From positions 1,037,633 to 1,046,074 of the forward strand of contig CP070628.1 in NCBI GenBank assembly GCA_020355985.1: a stretch of DNA of 8,442 nt, written 5' to 3'. Shown here piece after piece: positions 1 through 7,292 of this stretch. The notes below the pieces were generated by a model, which saw only the letters and a list, made by a program, of their open reading frames with translations, was not told the origin of the DNA and did not search any database. A program made the position numbers and the translations under genes. Positions within the stretch are counted from its first letter, which is position 1. Each line of letters begins with the position of its first letter. This stretch comes from Nitrospirota bacterium. GTDB taxonomy: Bacteria; Nitrospirota; Nitrospiria; Nitrospirales; UBA8639.

Positions 1-2
1 AA

Positions 3-2243
3 GGAAAACTGGACCATGATATTCAACTAAATGTCGACACCCGGGATGAAATTCATGACCTAGCTGATGCATTCACGAAAATGATTGACTGGTTACGAGG
101 ATATCAGCAAGAGGTCGAAACGTATCAACATTCATTGGAAACCAAAGTTGAGGGGCGAACACAAGAACTCCGCCATGTGACCGAAGGCGCCCTCCGCTTG
201 GCAGAAGAAGCCAAGTCGGCTAGCCAAGCCAAGAGTGAATTTTTGGCAACAATGAGTCACGAAATTCGTACACCCATGAATGGGGTCATAGGGATGACAG
301 GTCTTCTTCTTGAAACAGAACTGACTGGTGATCAACGGTACTACACTGAAACGGTTCGCAATTCGGGCGAAGCCCTACTCACTATTCTGAATGATATTTT
401 AGATTTTTCAAAAATCGAAGCTGGGAAATTTGACATCGAAACCATCCCATTTAATTTGCAGCATGCCATTGAAGAAACACTTGAGCTGGTAGCCGAGAGG
501 GCCGGGAAGAAAGGGTTGGAATTGACTGGGTGGATCTTCCCCGATGTCCACACCAGGGTCCTGGGAGATCCAGGAAGATTTCGTCAGGTTTTACTCAATC
601 TTCTGAGCAACGCCATCAAATTTACACGAGATGGTGAGATCGGGGTGCAAGTTCTGCGTATAAACGAGACAGATCATAACATTACAATTCGAGTCCAGGT
701 TTCAGACACGGGAATTGGCATTGCCCCTGAGGCCCAAGAGAAAATTTTTGAATCCTTCAGTCAGGCGGATAATTCCACCACCCGAAAATATGGAGGAACA
801 GGACTGGGACTGGCCATTTGTAGACGCATTGTGAAATTAATGGGTGGCGAAATAGGGGTTGAAAGTCAGATGGGAGAAGGAAGCGTATTCTGGTTTACGC
901 TTGACCTCCAAAAACATTGGGAAGAACTGCCTGTTAGCGTTAGTCCTGACACCGACAATTCTGTGCTGGAAGGGCTTCGAGTTTGCTGCGTAGATGACAA
1001 CGACACCAACCGCCATTTATTAGCCCGCTATGTTGAGGACTGGGGCATGAATCCTACTTCAGCTTCATCGGGGATCGAAGCTTTAGCTGTGCTTCGTGCC
1101 GGACTTGCCCGAGGGAAACCATTTGACCTGGCTATCCTTGATATGCAAATGCCAGGGATGGATGGGTTACAACTCGCCACAGCGATCAAAGCCGACCCCA
1201 CCATTCAAGCGGTTCGCCTGGTCCTTCTCACATCGCTTGGAAGACGGGGCGACGCTTCAGAAGCGCGTAAGGCGGGCTATCAAGCCTATTTAACCAAGCC
1301 TGTTCGCAAAGGGCAGTTGGAACAAAGTCTCATCGCAGTGATGTCTACCGACCATCAGATTTCAGGAGACGATCGCGAGGCCTCTATTACAAGCCAGGTG
1401 TTAACTGAGCGGAATAATTTAGGCGCATCTCAAAATATTTTGGCTGCAGATGATCATCCTGTGAATCAAGAGCTCGTTTCGCTCTTGGTGAAAAAGCTTG
1501 GCCATCAGGTGGAACTTGTTTCCAATGGAAAGGAAGCCCTTAAGGCTCTCCAACGCAAAAACTTTGCCCTCGTGCTCATGGACTGTCAAATGCCGGAAAT
1601 GGATGGATATGAGGCCACAAGAGCAATTCGAGAATGGGAAGGCCAGGAACGACATACCCCCATTATTGCCTTAACCGCTGCTGCCATGACTGGGGACCGC
1701 GAGAAATGTCTAGACGCTGGCATGGATGATTATCTGACAAAACCGATCCAGCCGGAAAATTTGCGGGACGCATTTCTGCGGTGGTTGCCCCACCCAAAGG
1801 AAAACGAGATGTCACCGCCAAACAATGAGAGCCCATCAGATCCTCAAAAAAGTGTTTCAGAGACCAATCCTGAGGAGATCGTTTCTTCAGCGAATAAAAC
1901 AATAGACTTCGAGAAGATGGCAGAGTTGCGAGCGTTGGGGGGAAACGACTTTCTAGTCAAAATTATTAAACAATTTGCTCAGGATGTCGCGCAATGTGTC
2001 ATGCAGTTGCAAAATGCCATAGAGACCGAAAATCGTGCGGAGTTAGCCAAGACTGCCCATGGGCTCAAGGGGATTTGTCGCAACATCGGAGTGCAACAAT
2101 TAGCCGAGTTGGCTTTTGCAATGGAAAAAAATGGACAACATGACTCTTTTGATAAATTAGGAAACCAATTTTCCACCCTGGAAAAGGAATTGGTTCAAGT
2201 TCAAAAAGCTCTTGAACAAGAAGTGACTCAACACTCCACATGA
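3..2243 (+). CDS. Hybrid sensor histidine kinase (HAMP-HisKA-HATPase-REC-REC-HPt), 5' end cut by window edge
   Basis: This is a BarA-type phosphorelay kinase in the inner membrane. It autophosphorylates on His, then passes phosphate through a receiver Asp to the HPt His and on to a separate regulator. The frame is open to the left edge. The 26 codons before the first in-frame ATG (81) read as the second half of a HAMP domain ([10 protein letters not shown]), so that ATG is not the start. The sensor and membrane segments lie outside the window. Numbering from the ATG at 81: coiled linker about 8-50; HisKA with H60 ([10 protein letters not shown]); HATPase N-box 171-180, G1 DTGIGI 209-214 and G2 GTGLGL 239-244; REC1 with D305/D306, phospho-Asp D354 and K406; REC2 with D457/D458, D501 and K554; an acidic/Ser-rich linker; HPt with H660 (KTAHGLKG). 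Every catalytic residue I can check is present. No DNA-binding partner regulator is nearby, so its output target is unknown. Confidence 0.95.
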   Translation, partial: GKLDHDIQLNVDTRDEIHDLADAFTKMIDWLRGYQQEVETYQHSLETKVEGRTQELRHVTEGALRLAEEAKSASQAKSEFLATMSHEIRTPMNGVIGMTGLLLETELTGDQRYYTETVRNSGEALLTILNDILDFSKIEAGKFDIETIPFNLQHAIEETLELVAERAGKKGLELTGWIFPDVHTRVLGDPGRFRQVLLNLLSNAIKFTRDGEIGVQVLRINETDHNITIRVQVSDTGIGIAPEAQEKIFESFSQADNSTTRKYGGTGLGLAICRRIVKLMGGEIGVESQMGEGSVFWFTLDLQKHWEELPVSVSPDTDNSVLEGLRVCCVDDNDTNRHLLARYVEDWGMNPTSASSGIEALAVLRAGLARGKPFDLAILDMQMPGMDGLQLATAIKADPTIQAVRLVLLTSLGRRGDASEARKAGYQAYLTKPVRKGQLEQSLIAVMSTDHQISGDDREASITSQVLTERNNLGASQNILAADDHPVNQELVSLLVKKLGHQVELVSNGKEALKALQRKNFALVLMDCQMPEMDGYEATRAIREWEGQERHTPIIALTAAAMTGDREKCLDAGMDDYLTKPIQPENLRDAFLRWLPHPKENEMSPPNNESPSDPQKSVSETNPEEIVSSANKTIDFEKMAELRALGGNDFLVKIIKQFAQDVAQCVMQLQNAIETENRAELAKTAHGLKGICRNIGVQQLAELAFAMEKNGQHDSFDKLGNQFSTLEKELVQVQKALEQEVTQHST

Positions 2244-2302
2244 ATTCCTACCGTCATGACTCAAAATTCGACTTCCACATAGACAAAAAAAATTAATTCT
2301 GC

Positions 2303-2319
2303 AAAGCACAGGGTGCTTT
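2303..2319. terminator. Possible bidirectional hairpin between convergent genes
   Basis: A perfect 7-bp stem, AAAGCAC/GTGCTTT, has a 3-nt loop. It lies between the end of the hybrid kinase gene and the convergent membrane-protein gene, and overlaps that gene's stop codon (2318-2320). On the plus strand it is followed by ATTCTTTT. On the minus strand an eight-T run begins about 9 nt beyond the stem. The position suits a shared terminator. The stem is short and AT-rich and neither T-tract is ideally placed, so the call is tentative. Confidence 0.4.
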
Positions 2320-3010
2320 ATTCTTTTAAGGTGATCCGAAGTTGGCCATCCTGAATTTTGAGATCTTGGACGCCTTTGGCAAATTGATCCCAAAATCCTC
2401 CAGAACCACCAAACTCTTCAACCAAATTGATATTCTTGATATCGCCCCACCACGCACTAGGTAGCGGCACGCCACCTAAGCTGATTCCTTGCATGACCAC
2501 CACTGGCTTGCCATTGGCATAACTCAATTCGACTCCAAAATTCAGCTTCAGCGTTTTCCCCCCAACGATGGGCATCTCTTCAGTAACAGGCACGACCAAT
2601 TTGACGCTCACAAGATTATCGGCGAGATCTAGAGCCACGTGTTTAGCCATTTCCGCATCCTTCGCAATCAGCGAATTGACTTCTCGTTCGGTCAACTGAA
2701 TTTCTCTTGAAGCTCCCTCTTCAGTATAAGGTTCAGGTTCTAGAGTACCATCTGAAGAAGAGCCATTTGGCTTTGAAGATGAAAAGTCATATTTATCAAC
2801 TTGGGGCAATTGAGCCATTTTACGATCTAAGGAACGTTGCTCAGACTCGGTCAACTGCGTCGGCTCAAAGGTCGCGGCATACAGATACTGATTGACCCAC
2901 CATGCTGTCACCAATCCCGTGGCCAAAACAGCAAGCCCCACAAAGAGCAAAACTTGCTTGCCACTAAATTGATGTGGTGAACTTTCCGGGTGTGTCATTT
3001 TTGTTTTCAT
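2318..3010 (-). CDS. Membrane-anchored protein of unknown function with single N-terminal transmembrane helix
   Basis: The 230-residue product has a short charged N-terminus, one hydrophobic helix at about 19-43, and then a Ser/Glu-rich linker (76-100). After this comes a compact C-terminal domain (103-230) predicted by eye to be mostly beta, rich in alternating hydrophobic strands with conserved-looking Gly and Trp (GVPLPSAWWGDIKN, EEFGGSGGFWDQF). This resembles a family of conserved hypothetical bacterial proteins. The region around LTEREVNSL is loosely like the start of YpmS/LEA-type lipid-facing folds, but I cannot name a function. A motif QLTExExxSL occurs twice (52-61 and 105-114). The domain probably faces the periplasm, anchored by the helix (inferred). 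The first ATG is chosen because AGGGG (3015-3019) lies 4 nt upstream; the ATG at codon 5 has no Shine-Dalgarno sequence. The gene is monocistronic, convergent with the kinase gene and divergent from the LysM gene. Confidence 0.85.
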   Translation of the reverse strand: MKTKMTHPESSPHQFSGKQVLLFVGLAVLATGLVTAWWVNQYLYAATFEPTQLTESEQRSLDRKMAQLPQVDKYDFSSSKPNGSSSDGTLEPEPYTEEGASREIQLTEREVNSLIAKDAEMAKHVALDLADNLVSVKLVVPVTEEMPIVGGKTLKLNFGVELSYANGKPVVVMQGISLGGVPLPSAWWGDIKNINLVEEFGGSGGFWDQFAKGVQDLKIQDGQLRITLKE

Positions 3011-3049
3011 TGTTCCCCTGTATCTCTGATAACTCGCCTAATAGGCCTC

Positions 3050-3078
3050 GTTATAGATTTGCTGGTTTGAGGAGACAA
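3050..3078 (-). promoter_or_regulatory. Candidate sigma-70 promoter for the membrane-anchored protein gene
   Basis: Read on the minus strand, a -35 element TTGTCT (3078-3073, 4/6 match) and a -10 element TATAAC (3055-3050, 5/6 match) are separated by exactly 17 bp. The start point would be near 3043, leaving a leader of about 33 nt that contains the AGGGG ribosome-binding site. The match was found by eye and no scoring was done. Confidence 0.42.
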
Positions 3079-3220
3079 ACAACAGCCATGGAGCCGCGTA
3101 AGAAAAGCCTCATTTTCCCTCGAACTCTTTATCCAATCATGTTTGTCCGCATTTCTCAAGCTTGACTGAGTTTCGCCTAATCCCTTCGTGAGCTAGACCT
3201 TACAGAATATCTCTTAAGTC

Positions 3221-3249
3221 TTTACTAATCACACCAGCCTCGATATGGT
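3221..3249 (+). promoter_or_regulatory. Candidate sigma-70 promoter for the BON-LysM gene
   Basis: TTTACT (3221-3226) and TATGGT (3244-3249) each match the consensus at 4/6 positions with a 17-bp spacer. They would start transcription near 3256, about 45 nt before the ATG at 3302. If this promoter is real it also excludes the upstream in-frame ATG at 3245, which lies inside the -10 element. The match is weak and was found by eye. Confidence 0.3.
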
Positions 3250-3289
3250 TAAAATCATAATCACCCCTCCCATAACCAATACTATTTTC

Positions 3290-3295
3290 AGGAGG
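3290..3295 (+). promoter_or_regulatory. Shine-Dalgarno AGGAGG that fixes the start of the BON-LysM gene
   Basis: A full-consensus AGGAGG sits 6 nt before the ATG at 3302. The longer in-frame start at 3245 has no comparable site and would add a 19-residue stretch unlike the family's usual MGLFxFVK N-terminus. Confidence 0.85.
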
Positions 3296-3301
3296 CTTCT
3301 T

Positions 3302-3730
3302 ATGGGATTATTTGATTTTGTCAAAAGCGTTGGAGAAAAGGTGTTTGGGAGGGAAGATGATCCGGCTCAAAAAATTAAGGAACACATCAAATCACGCAAT
3401 CCAGGCATCAAGGATCTTAATGTAGACTTTACAGACGGTCAGGTTAGTCTCTCAGGAAATGCGAATAATGCTGAAGCTATGGAAAAGGCGGTTCTCTTAG
3501 CAGGAAATGTACAAGGAGTAGGCGATGTCACAGCAGAGAAGATTCAAGTCCCAGAACAGAAAGCCAAAGTAGAATACAATGTTATCCAATCTGGGGATAC
3601 CCTTTCAAAAATTGCTAAGCAGTATTTGGGAGATGCAATGGCCTATCCTAAGATTTTTGAAGCTACCCGAGAAGTGATTAAAGATGCCAACTTAATTTAT
3701 CCCAGTCAAAAAATCCTTATTCCCCTTTGA
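3302..3730 (+). CDS. kbp: BON and LysM domain protein, Kbp/YgaU-like
   Basis: The 142-residue protein matches the layout and length of E. coli Kbp (YgaU, 149 residues), a small soluble protein reported to bind potassium. It has a short N-terminal helix beginning MGLFDFVKSVGEKVFG, a BON domain at about 21-84 (helix DPAQKIKEHI, then strands ending DVTAEKIQV), and a C-terminal LysM module at about 91-141 (YNVIQSGDTLSKIAKQYLG ... IYPSQKILIP). There is no signal peptide, so it is probably cytoplasmic like Kbp. That LysM module may not bind peptidoglycan (family knowledge). The start is set by AGGAGG at 3290-3295. The gene appears to stand alone: it ends TGA-TAA and a strong intrinsic terminator follows. 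Potassium sensing is inferred from homology only, and the symbol rests on this resemblance. Confidence 0.9.
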   Translation: MGLFDFVKSVGEKVFGREDDPAQKIKEHIKSRNPGIKDLNVDFTDGQVSLSGNANNAEAMEKAVLLAGNVQGVGDVTAEKIQVPEQKAKVEYNVIQSGDTLSKIAKQYLGDAMAYPKIFEATREVIKDANLIYPSQKILIPL

Positions 3731-4030
3731 TAATCTCACAAAATTTTTCTCTTCTTCTTTTCCAGTCAGCGAAAGCTTTTCGGGAGCACTCTCCGGAAGC
3801 TTTTGCTTTATTGGTTCTTTCCTCCGACCACATGATTCGATTCAATAAGCCACTCACTTACTAAATTGGAATTGCCGGTTATTCTGGCCATTTCATGCCA
3901 TATTTTCATCAAGTAAATCACGTATGGTACTATTTTAATTCTTCCAGTAAACTTTCACTCCCTCTGCATTTCTTGTACGCCAGTAGGAGTTTAACTTCAA
4001 TTTTTCCTTTGTGCGAAAGGAGTTTCTCTG
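3731..4030 (+). other. Intergenic region between the LysM and DUF937 genes
   Basis: These 300 bases hold the terminator at 3769-3806 and, at the end, the ribosome-binding site AAAGGAG (4016-4022) for the DUF937 gene. The AT-rich stretch 3900-3950 is where a promoter would be expected. TACTAT at 3928-3933 is a possible -10, but I found no convincing -35 at the right distance. I see no coding potential or repeat. Confidence 0.5.
3769..3806 (+). terminator. Rho-independent terminator after the BON-LysM gene
   Basis: The outer stem GCGAAAGC (3769-3776) pairs with GCTTTTGC (3799-3806), with one G-T wobble. The inner stem TTCGGGAG (3779-3786) pairs with CTCCGGAA (3791-3798), with one mismatch. A 2-nt bulge separates the stems and the loop is CACT. 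The hairpin is followed by TTTATTGGTTCTTT. It starts about 38 nt after the LysM stop codon and should isolate that gene from the DUF937-M48 unit. Confidence 0.75.
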
Positions 4031-4582
4031 ATGAATCTCTTAGACACCATTCTTAATACGGGCGGCGGTGCTGTTGTCCAAAACATCTCAAAATCATTGG
4101 GTTTGGTGGAAGCACAAACACAAAGTGCCCTAGGTCAGTTTTTACCAGCTGTGGCGTGATCCATCGGTAATAACGGCTCTTCAGGCGATGGCTTAATTTC
4201 GTTGTTAGGGGCGTTGGGAAAAGGAAACCATCAGCGGTATTTGGACCATCCCGAATTGTTCGGGCAGACCTACACAGTAAAGGATGGAAATAACATCCTA
4301 GGACATCTTTTCGGAGGCAAAGACCTGAACCGGAACCTCGCGACCTATGCGTCAGCGAACATCGGTGCGGATACGGAAATTCTCAAAAAAATGTTGCCAA
4401 TGGTGGCTTCGGTGGCCATGGGTGCCCTCAGCCAAAAGGCAGCCGGTTCGGGAATGCTAGATGCTCAAACCCAAGCCGAACCTTCTGGCTTAGGGGGCTT
4501 GGCATCCTTTTTGGATTTAGATGGAGACGGTTCCATTGCGGATGATTTATTGGGAATCGCCTCAAAGAAATTTTTCGGATAA
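4031..4582 (+). pseudogene. DUF937 (YidB-like) family protein gene interrupted by an in-frame TGA
   Basis: From ATG 4031 (AAAGGAG 8 nt upstream) the frame encodes a protein typical of the DUF937 family, beginning MNLLDTILNTGGGAVVQ. TGA at 4157-4159 interrupts it after 42 codons. The same frame continues to TAA at 4580-4582 with family hallmarks intact: NHQRYLDHPELF, GNNILGHLFGGKD, LKKMLPMVASVAMGAL and an acidic C-terminal DLDGDGSIADDLL, which looks like an incomplete EF-hand loop and is common in this family as I recall it. Without the stop the product would be 183 residues, a normal length. The family has no established biochemical role. Restart at TTG 4202 (126 residues) lacks a Shine-Dalgarno sequence. 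The stop may be a real recent nonsense mutation, an assembly error or a readthrough codon. The undamaged downstream frame argues that any inactivation is recent. An M48 protease gene follows 54 bp later, probably on the same transcript. Confidence 0.82.
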
Positions 4583-4636
4583 TACTATTCGGATAACTCT
4601 TTTCAACTCCCTGCTCTCGTATGGAGATATGATGGC

Positions 4637-5515
4637 ATGCGAATAGGTCAATTTGGACGGAACAGAGTGATGGGCGGCCAGCCACGCCGACGCATGAGTT
4701 GGAAAGTCCGTCTGATCCCTATCGTCCTGTTTGCTGTGTATGGTCTGTACTACTACGTCTCTAATCAGGAAACGGTTCCTCTTACCGGTCGATCCCAATT
4801 GGTGGATATAACCAGGGAACAGGAAATGTCGTTAGGTTTGCAGTCTTATCAAGAGATTCTCAGTCAATCCCAAGTCATACGGCAAGGGGAAGCCGTTGAT
4901 ATGACCCGAACAATTGGCCAGAAATTGGCCAATGCTACTAATGATGTTGATCCTGGCTTTAATTGGGAATTTAATGTGATCCAATCAGAACAGGCCAATG
5001 CCTTTGCCTTACCAGGAGGAAAAACGGCTGTCTATACCGGCTTATTTCCCGTGGCAGAAAATGCCAACGGTTTGGCGGTGGTCATGGGGCATGAGATCGC
5101 TCATGCCATCGCACGTCATGGCGCGGAACGAATGGCCTATCAGAAGTTGGTGCAAATCGGCTCAATGGCCGCAAGCGTGGCTTTGGGAGATATGGATTAC
5201 CAAACCCAACGGGCCGTTATGGGCGCCTTAGGAGTGGGTACTCAATATGGTGTCCTTCTTCCTTTTTCACGAGATCATGAATCGGAAGCCGATTATATGG
5301 GACTCCTGTTTATGGCCCGGGCCTGCTTTGATCCAACGGAGGCACCGAAGTTATGGGAACGGATGGGACAAATGAGTCAAGGCAATCAACCCGCAGAATT
5401 CATGTCCACCCACCCAAGCCACGAAACCCGCATCAAACAATTCGAAGAATGGATGCCCGAAGCCCTCGCCATTCGTGAACAACATTGTCCCAATCAATCA
5501 ACTCTATCATCCTGA
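4637..5515 (+). CDS. M48 family zinc metallopeptidase, membrane-anchored
   Basis: The 292-residue protein belongs to peptidase family M48 (COG0501-type, related to E. coli LoiP/YcaL). These are membrane or periplasmic proteases thought to degrade misfolded envelope proteins. A basic N-terminus (RRRMSWKVR) precedes one hydrophobic helix at about 23-41. There is no lipobox Cys, so this is an uncleaved anchor, unlike the lipoprotein relatives. The catalytic motif is HEIAH (H152, E153, H156) and the third zinc ligand is E215 in ESEAD. The C-terminal HPSHETRI (about 260-268) is also typical. ATG 4637 is used because GGAG at 4623-4626 lies 10 nt upstream; ATG 4632 is out of frame and stops at once, and an ATG at codon 12 is a possible alternative. 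The domain should face the periplasm. The gene follows the DUF937 gene by 54 bp and converges on the hydrolase gene with only 43 bp between stops. No clear terminator lies in that gap. Confidence 0.93.
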   Translation: MRIGQFGRNRVMGGQPRRRMSWKVRLIPIVLFAVYGLYYYVSNQETVPLTGRSQLVDITREQEMSLGLQSYQEILSQSQVIRQGEAVDMTRTIGQKLANATNDVDPGFNWEFNVIQSEQANAFALPGGKTAVYTGLFPVAENANGLAVVMGHEIAHAIARHGAERMAYQKLVQIGSMAASVALGDMDYQTQRAVMGALGVGTQYGVLLPFSRDHESEADYMGLLFMARACFDPTEAPKLWERMGQMSQGNQPAEFMSTHPSHETRIKQFEEWMPEALAIREQHCPNQSTLSS

Positions 5516-5558
5516 CTCTTGCCTTAGCGATATTCGCCTTTCCTCCAAAGGAAGCCGT

Positions 5559-6851
5559 TCACGGAAATGATGGCAAATTAATCGTCAGTTTGGCCGAAAA
5601 AAGAAGATTCGTGTCCGCACGTTGGCGGGCTTCTTGGAGCAAAGTTTCAATATTGGGTTCCACCATGCCTTCAAAGGATGTCATCCCGTTCGTCTTCACA
5701 ACAATCGGCTGAGAAAAGTCCACAAGTTTTTTGTTCAAAAAAATCGTATACCCTTTGACCCGCACTGTGTTTACGACAATCGTGTTTGGGTCCATTATTT
5801 CTGCATGAAGTTTGGCGTAAATGCTCCCGGTAATATATTGATCGCGGCTGTCAATAAGATTTTCTGTGAAAGCCGCAATATGTTCAGTCGAATCAATTCG
5901 TACCCAGGAAAAAGGCGTCAAATGCGTCGCATCCCTCACCACCGAGACTTGTCGGGGCAACGAAGATCGATATTGCTGGTCAAACCACGCTATCAGCGAG
6001 GGTAATTCTTGTCGAGGGAAAAAATGGCCGCCGGCATGGGGATGAGTCCATGCATGTTCCCGATAGAGATGAGGCACACCTTGCCGCTTCATTTCTCGCA
6101 CTAGATCCTGACTGAGATGGACCGGCATCACCTGATCTTTTGCCCCATGAATCACGTAAACCGGCGTATGCGTCAAATTTTCCACAAAAGCAAACAAGAC
6201 TTTGTCAATTCCACTGGCCATAGGAGCAATGCCCGCAAACAGATCGGCGTGATGCATCCCAATAATCCACGTGCCAATCCCACCATTCGACATTCCCGTT
6301 AAAAAGGTTCGATCTGGATCGATATGATATTCCTCCGAAACCCTTTTCAAAATTTCCAGCGTCAATTCCTCGCCAAACCGAGTCCACCAGGCACCCATCG
6401 CAATCGTCGGACAAGCCAAAATATATCGATTCTCTAAGCGCGGCACCCATCGATCTAAATACGCCTGGCCAGTAAACCCAGCTCCATGCAAACATACAAT
6501 CAAGGGATAGGCTTGATCAGGTGTATAAGAAGGTGGCACATACAAGGCATACGAGGCGTTCTGGCCCTTCACCTTCACTGACCGTTGCGGTTGCGCCCCA
6601 ACGGGTGCTGTTCCATATATAGGAATGTCCTGAATCGCCGCTTTGACGGTTTGAAGATTGGCATCCGGATATTGAAGAATTGTCTGGAGAATCTTTTGTG
6701 ATGAACTCGCTGATTGTTCTTGTACATACCCTCGAACTAAAGAAACCAAGGATGGAGACTCAATAGCGGCAAAAGATTTTTGGCACAAAAAAATTACGCC
6801 ACACAATAAGCACGCGAAAAGGACATAAAAGCGAACGGACTGAGGATTCAT
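5559..6851 (-). CDS. Secreted alpha/beta hydrolase (PHB depolymerase/feruloyl-esterase-like) with C-terminal beta domain
   Basis: The 430-residue protein has a signal peptide (about 1-28, ending KSFA-A), so it acts outside the cytoplasm. A helical N-terminal region (30-90) precedes an alpha/beta-hydrolase core. The core shows the oxyanion segment LHGAG (121-125), nucleophile S188 in GMSNGG, probable acid D239 (HGAKDQVMPV) and H276 in HPHAGGHFF. This arrangement is typical of PHB-depolymerase-like and COG4099-type esterases. A C-terminal beta-rich domain (about 310-430; VKGYTIFLNKKLVDF, PIVVKTNG) resembles that seen in planctomycete and related carboxylesterases. The substrate cannot be read from the sequence; polymer or plant-ester hydrolysis is only a family possibility. 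ATG 6851 is chosen because AGGGG (6860-6856) lies 4 nt upstream and it gives a proper signal peptide. The in-frame ATG at 6881 has no Shine-Dalgarno sequence. The gene follows the small lipoprotein gene by about 95 bp on the same strand. Confidence 0.88.
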   Translation of the reverse strand: MNPQSVRFYVLFACLLCGVIFLCQKSFAAIESPSLVSLVRGYVQEQSASSSQKILQTILQYPDANLQTVKAAIQDIPIYGTAPVGAQPQRSVKVKGQNASYALYVPPSYTPDQAYPLIVCLHGAGFTGQAYLDRWVPRLENRYILACPTIAMGAWWTRFGEELTLEILKRVSEEYHIDPDRTFLTGMSNGGIGTWIIGMHHADLFAGIAPMASGIDKVLFAFVENLTHTPVYVIHGAKDQVMPVHLSQDLVREMKRQGVPHLYREHAWTHPHAGGHFFPRQELPSLIAWFDQQYRSSLPRQVSVVRDATHLTPFSWVRIDSTEHIAAFTENLIDSRDQYITGSIYAKLHAEIMDPNTIVVNTVRVKGYTIFLNKKLVDFSQPIVVKTNGMTSFEGMVEPNIETLLQEARQRADTNLLFSAKLTINLPSFP

Positions 6852-6855
6852 CAAT

Positions 6856-6860
6856 CCCCT
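6856..6860 (-). promoter_or_regulatory. Shine-Dalgarno AGGGG that decides the hydrolase start
   Basis: Minus-strand AGGGG sits 4 nt before ATG 6851. The same element and spacing precede the membrane-anchored protein gene (3015-3019). Start 6881, ten codons upstream, lacks such a site. Confidence 0.7.
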
Positions 6861-6946
6861 GTCTTTTCTAGAGTTCACCATTGGAAGTTTTCCATAAACC
6901 CGTTGAAAATAAAAGACAGAAAATGGCCAATATGTCTCGATATGGA

Positions 6947-7279
6947 TTAAGTGGGATTTTCGTAGAAGATGTAAGGTGTGGAGTAATCGCTGAATTCGAA
7001 ATACACTTTTTGTTCACCGGGATCTTTAGTGCCGTTGAGGTTGGCATCCAAAACGCCATAGCCAAAGCGGTAGGGACGAGGCTGACTGTCATTTGTTCCC
7101 ATTGCTGTAGACAATTTGTCGATTTTCATGAAGCGCTTGACGAGTTTCTCTCCCGCATACACTTCCAAAACACCATCGGTACCCGTCCAATTTTGCACGG
7201 CACGACTGAACTTATTTTGCGTTTCCTGTGTACATCCAGTCAGAAGGAGAAATCCAATGATCCAGAATTTATGAGCCAT
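6947..7279 (-). CDS. Small lipoprotein of unknown function with EF-hand-like loop
   Basis: The 110-residue protein has a short signal sequence ending in the lipobox LLTGC, so Cys16 should be lipidated after signal peptidase II cleavage. About 94 residues would be exported. The mature part contains WTGTDGVLEVYAGEKLVKRF (31-50), then a conserved-looking RPYRFGYGVL (68-77). Next comes a 12-residue loop D78-x-N80-x-N82-G-T84-x-D86-x-x-E89 that fits the calcium-binding EF-hand pattern and resembles the DxNxNGxxDxGE loops of SdrD-B-type modules. The end is KVYFEFSDYSTPYIFYENP. I do not recognise a named family. The start ATG has AGGGA about 10 nt upstream, inside the end of the EcsC-family gene region. 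The gap to that gene's stop is 13 bp, so the two are very probably co-transcribed. Calcium binding is inferred from the loop only. Confidence 0.83.
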   Translation of the reverse strand: MAHKFWIIGFLLLTGCTQETQNKFSRAVQNWTGTDGVLEVYAGEKLVKRFMKIDKLSTAMGTNDSQPRPYRFGYGVLDANLNGTKDPGEQKVYFEFSDYSTPYIFYENPT

Positions 7280-7292
7280 AGGAAATGTTTCC

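Larger units (their letters stand above)
3011..3301. other. Divergent intergenic region
   Basis: This stretch of about 290 bases separates the divergent membrane-protein and LysM genes. It holds the two candidate promoters listed separately and the LysM ribosome-binding site. Short open frames here (for example 3245-3301 and 2974-3165 on the plus strand) lack ribosome-binding sites and are not called as genes. I see no repeat, RNA gene or recognisable operator. Confidence 0.6.

Noticed and set aside
3245..3301. N-terminal extension of the BON-LysM protein from ATG 3245
   Set aside because: There is no Shine-Dalgarno sequence and the added 19 residues are unlike the family. AGGAGG sits 6 nt before ATG 3302, and 3245 falls in a candidate -10 box.
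4157..4159. Genome-wide TGA reassignment (TGA read as Trp)
   Set aside because: TGA is the natural end of the kinase (2241-2243), LysM (3728-3730), M48 (5513-5515) and hydrolase genes, each at the expected family C-terminus.
4157..4191. Selenocysteine codon with a SECIS element
   Set aside because: A stem is present, but its 19-nt loop does not form the expected apical mini-helix. DUF937 is not a known selenoprotein family, and the position is not a Cys in relatives as I recall them.
5537..5551. Hairpin CCTTT-CCTCC-AAAGG between the M48 and hydrolase genes as a terminator
   Set aside because: The stem is only 5 bp with no following T-tract on either strand.
5485..5712. Plus-strand frame whose start looks like a signal peptide
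   Set aside because: It begins at a TTG inside the M48 gene without a ribosome-binding site and runs antisense through the hydrolase C-terminal domain. The hydrophobic start is coincidental.
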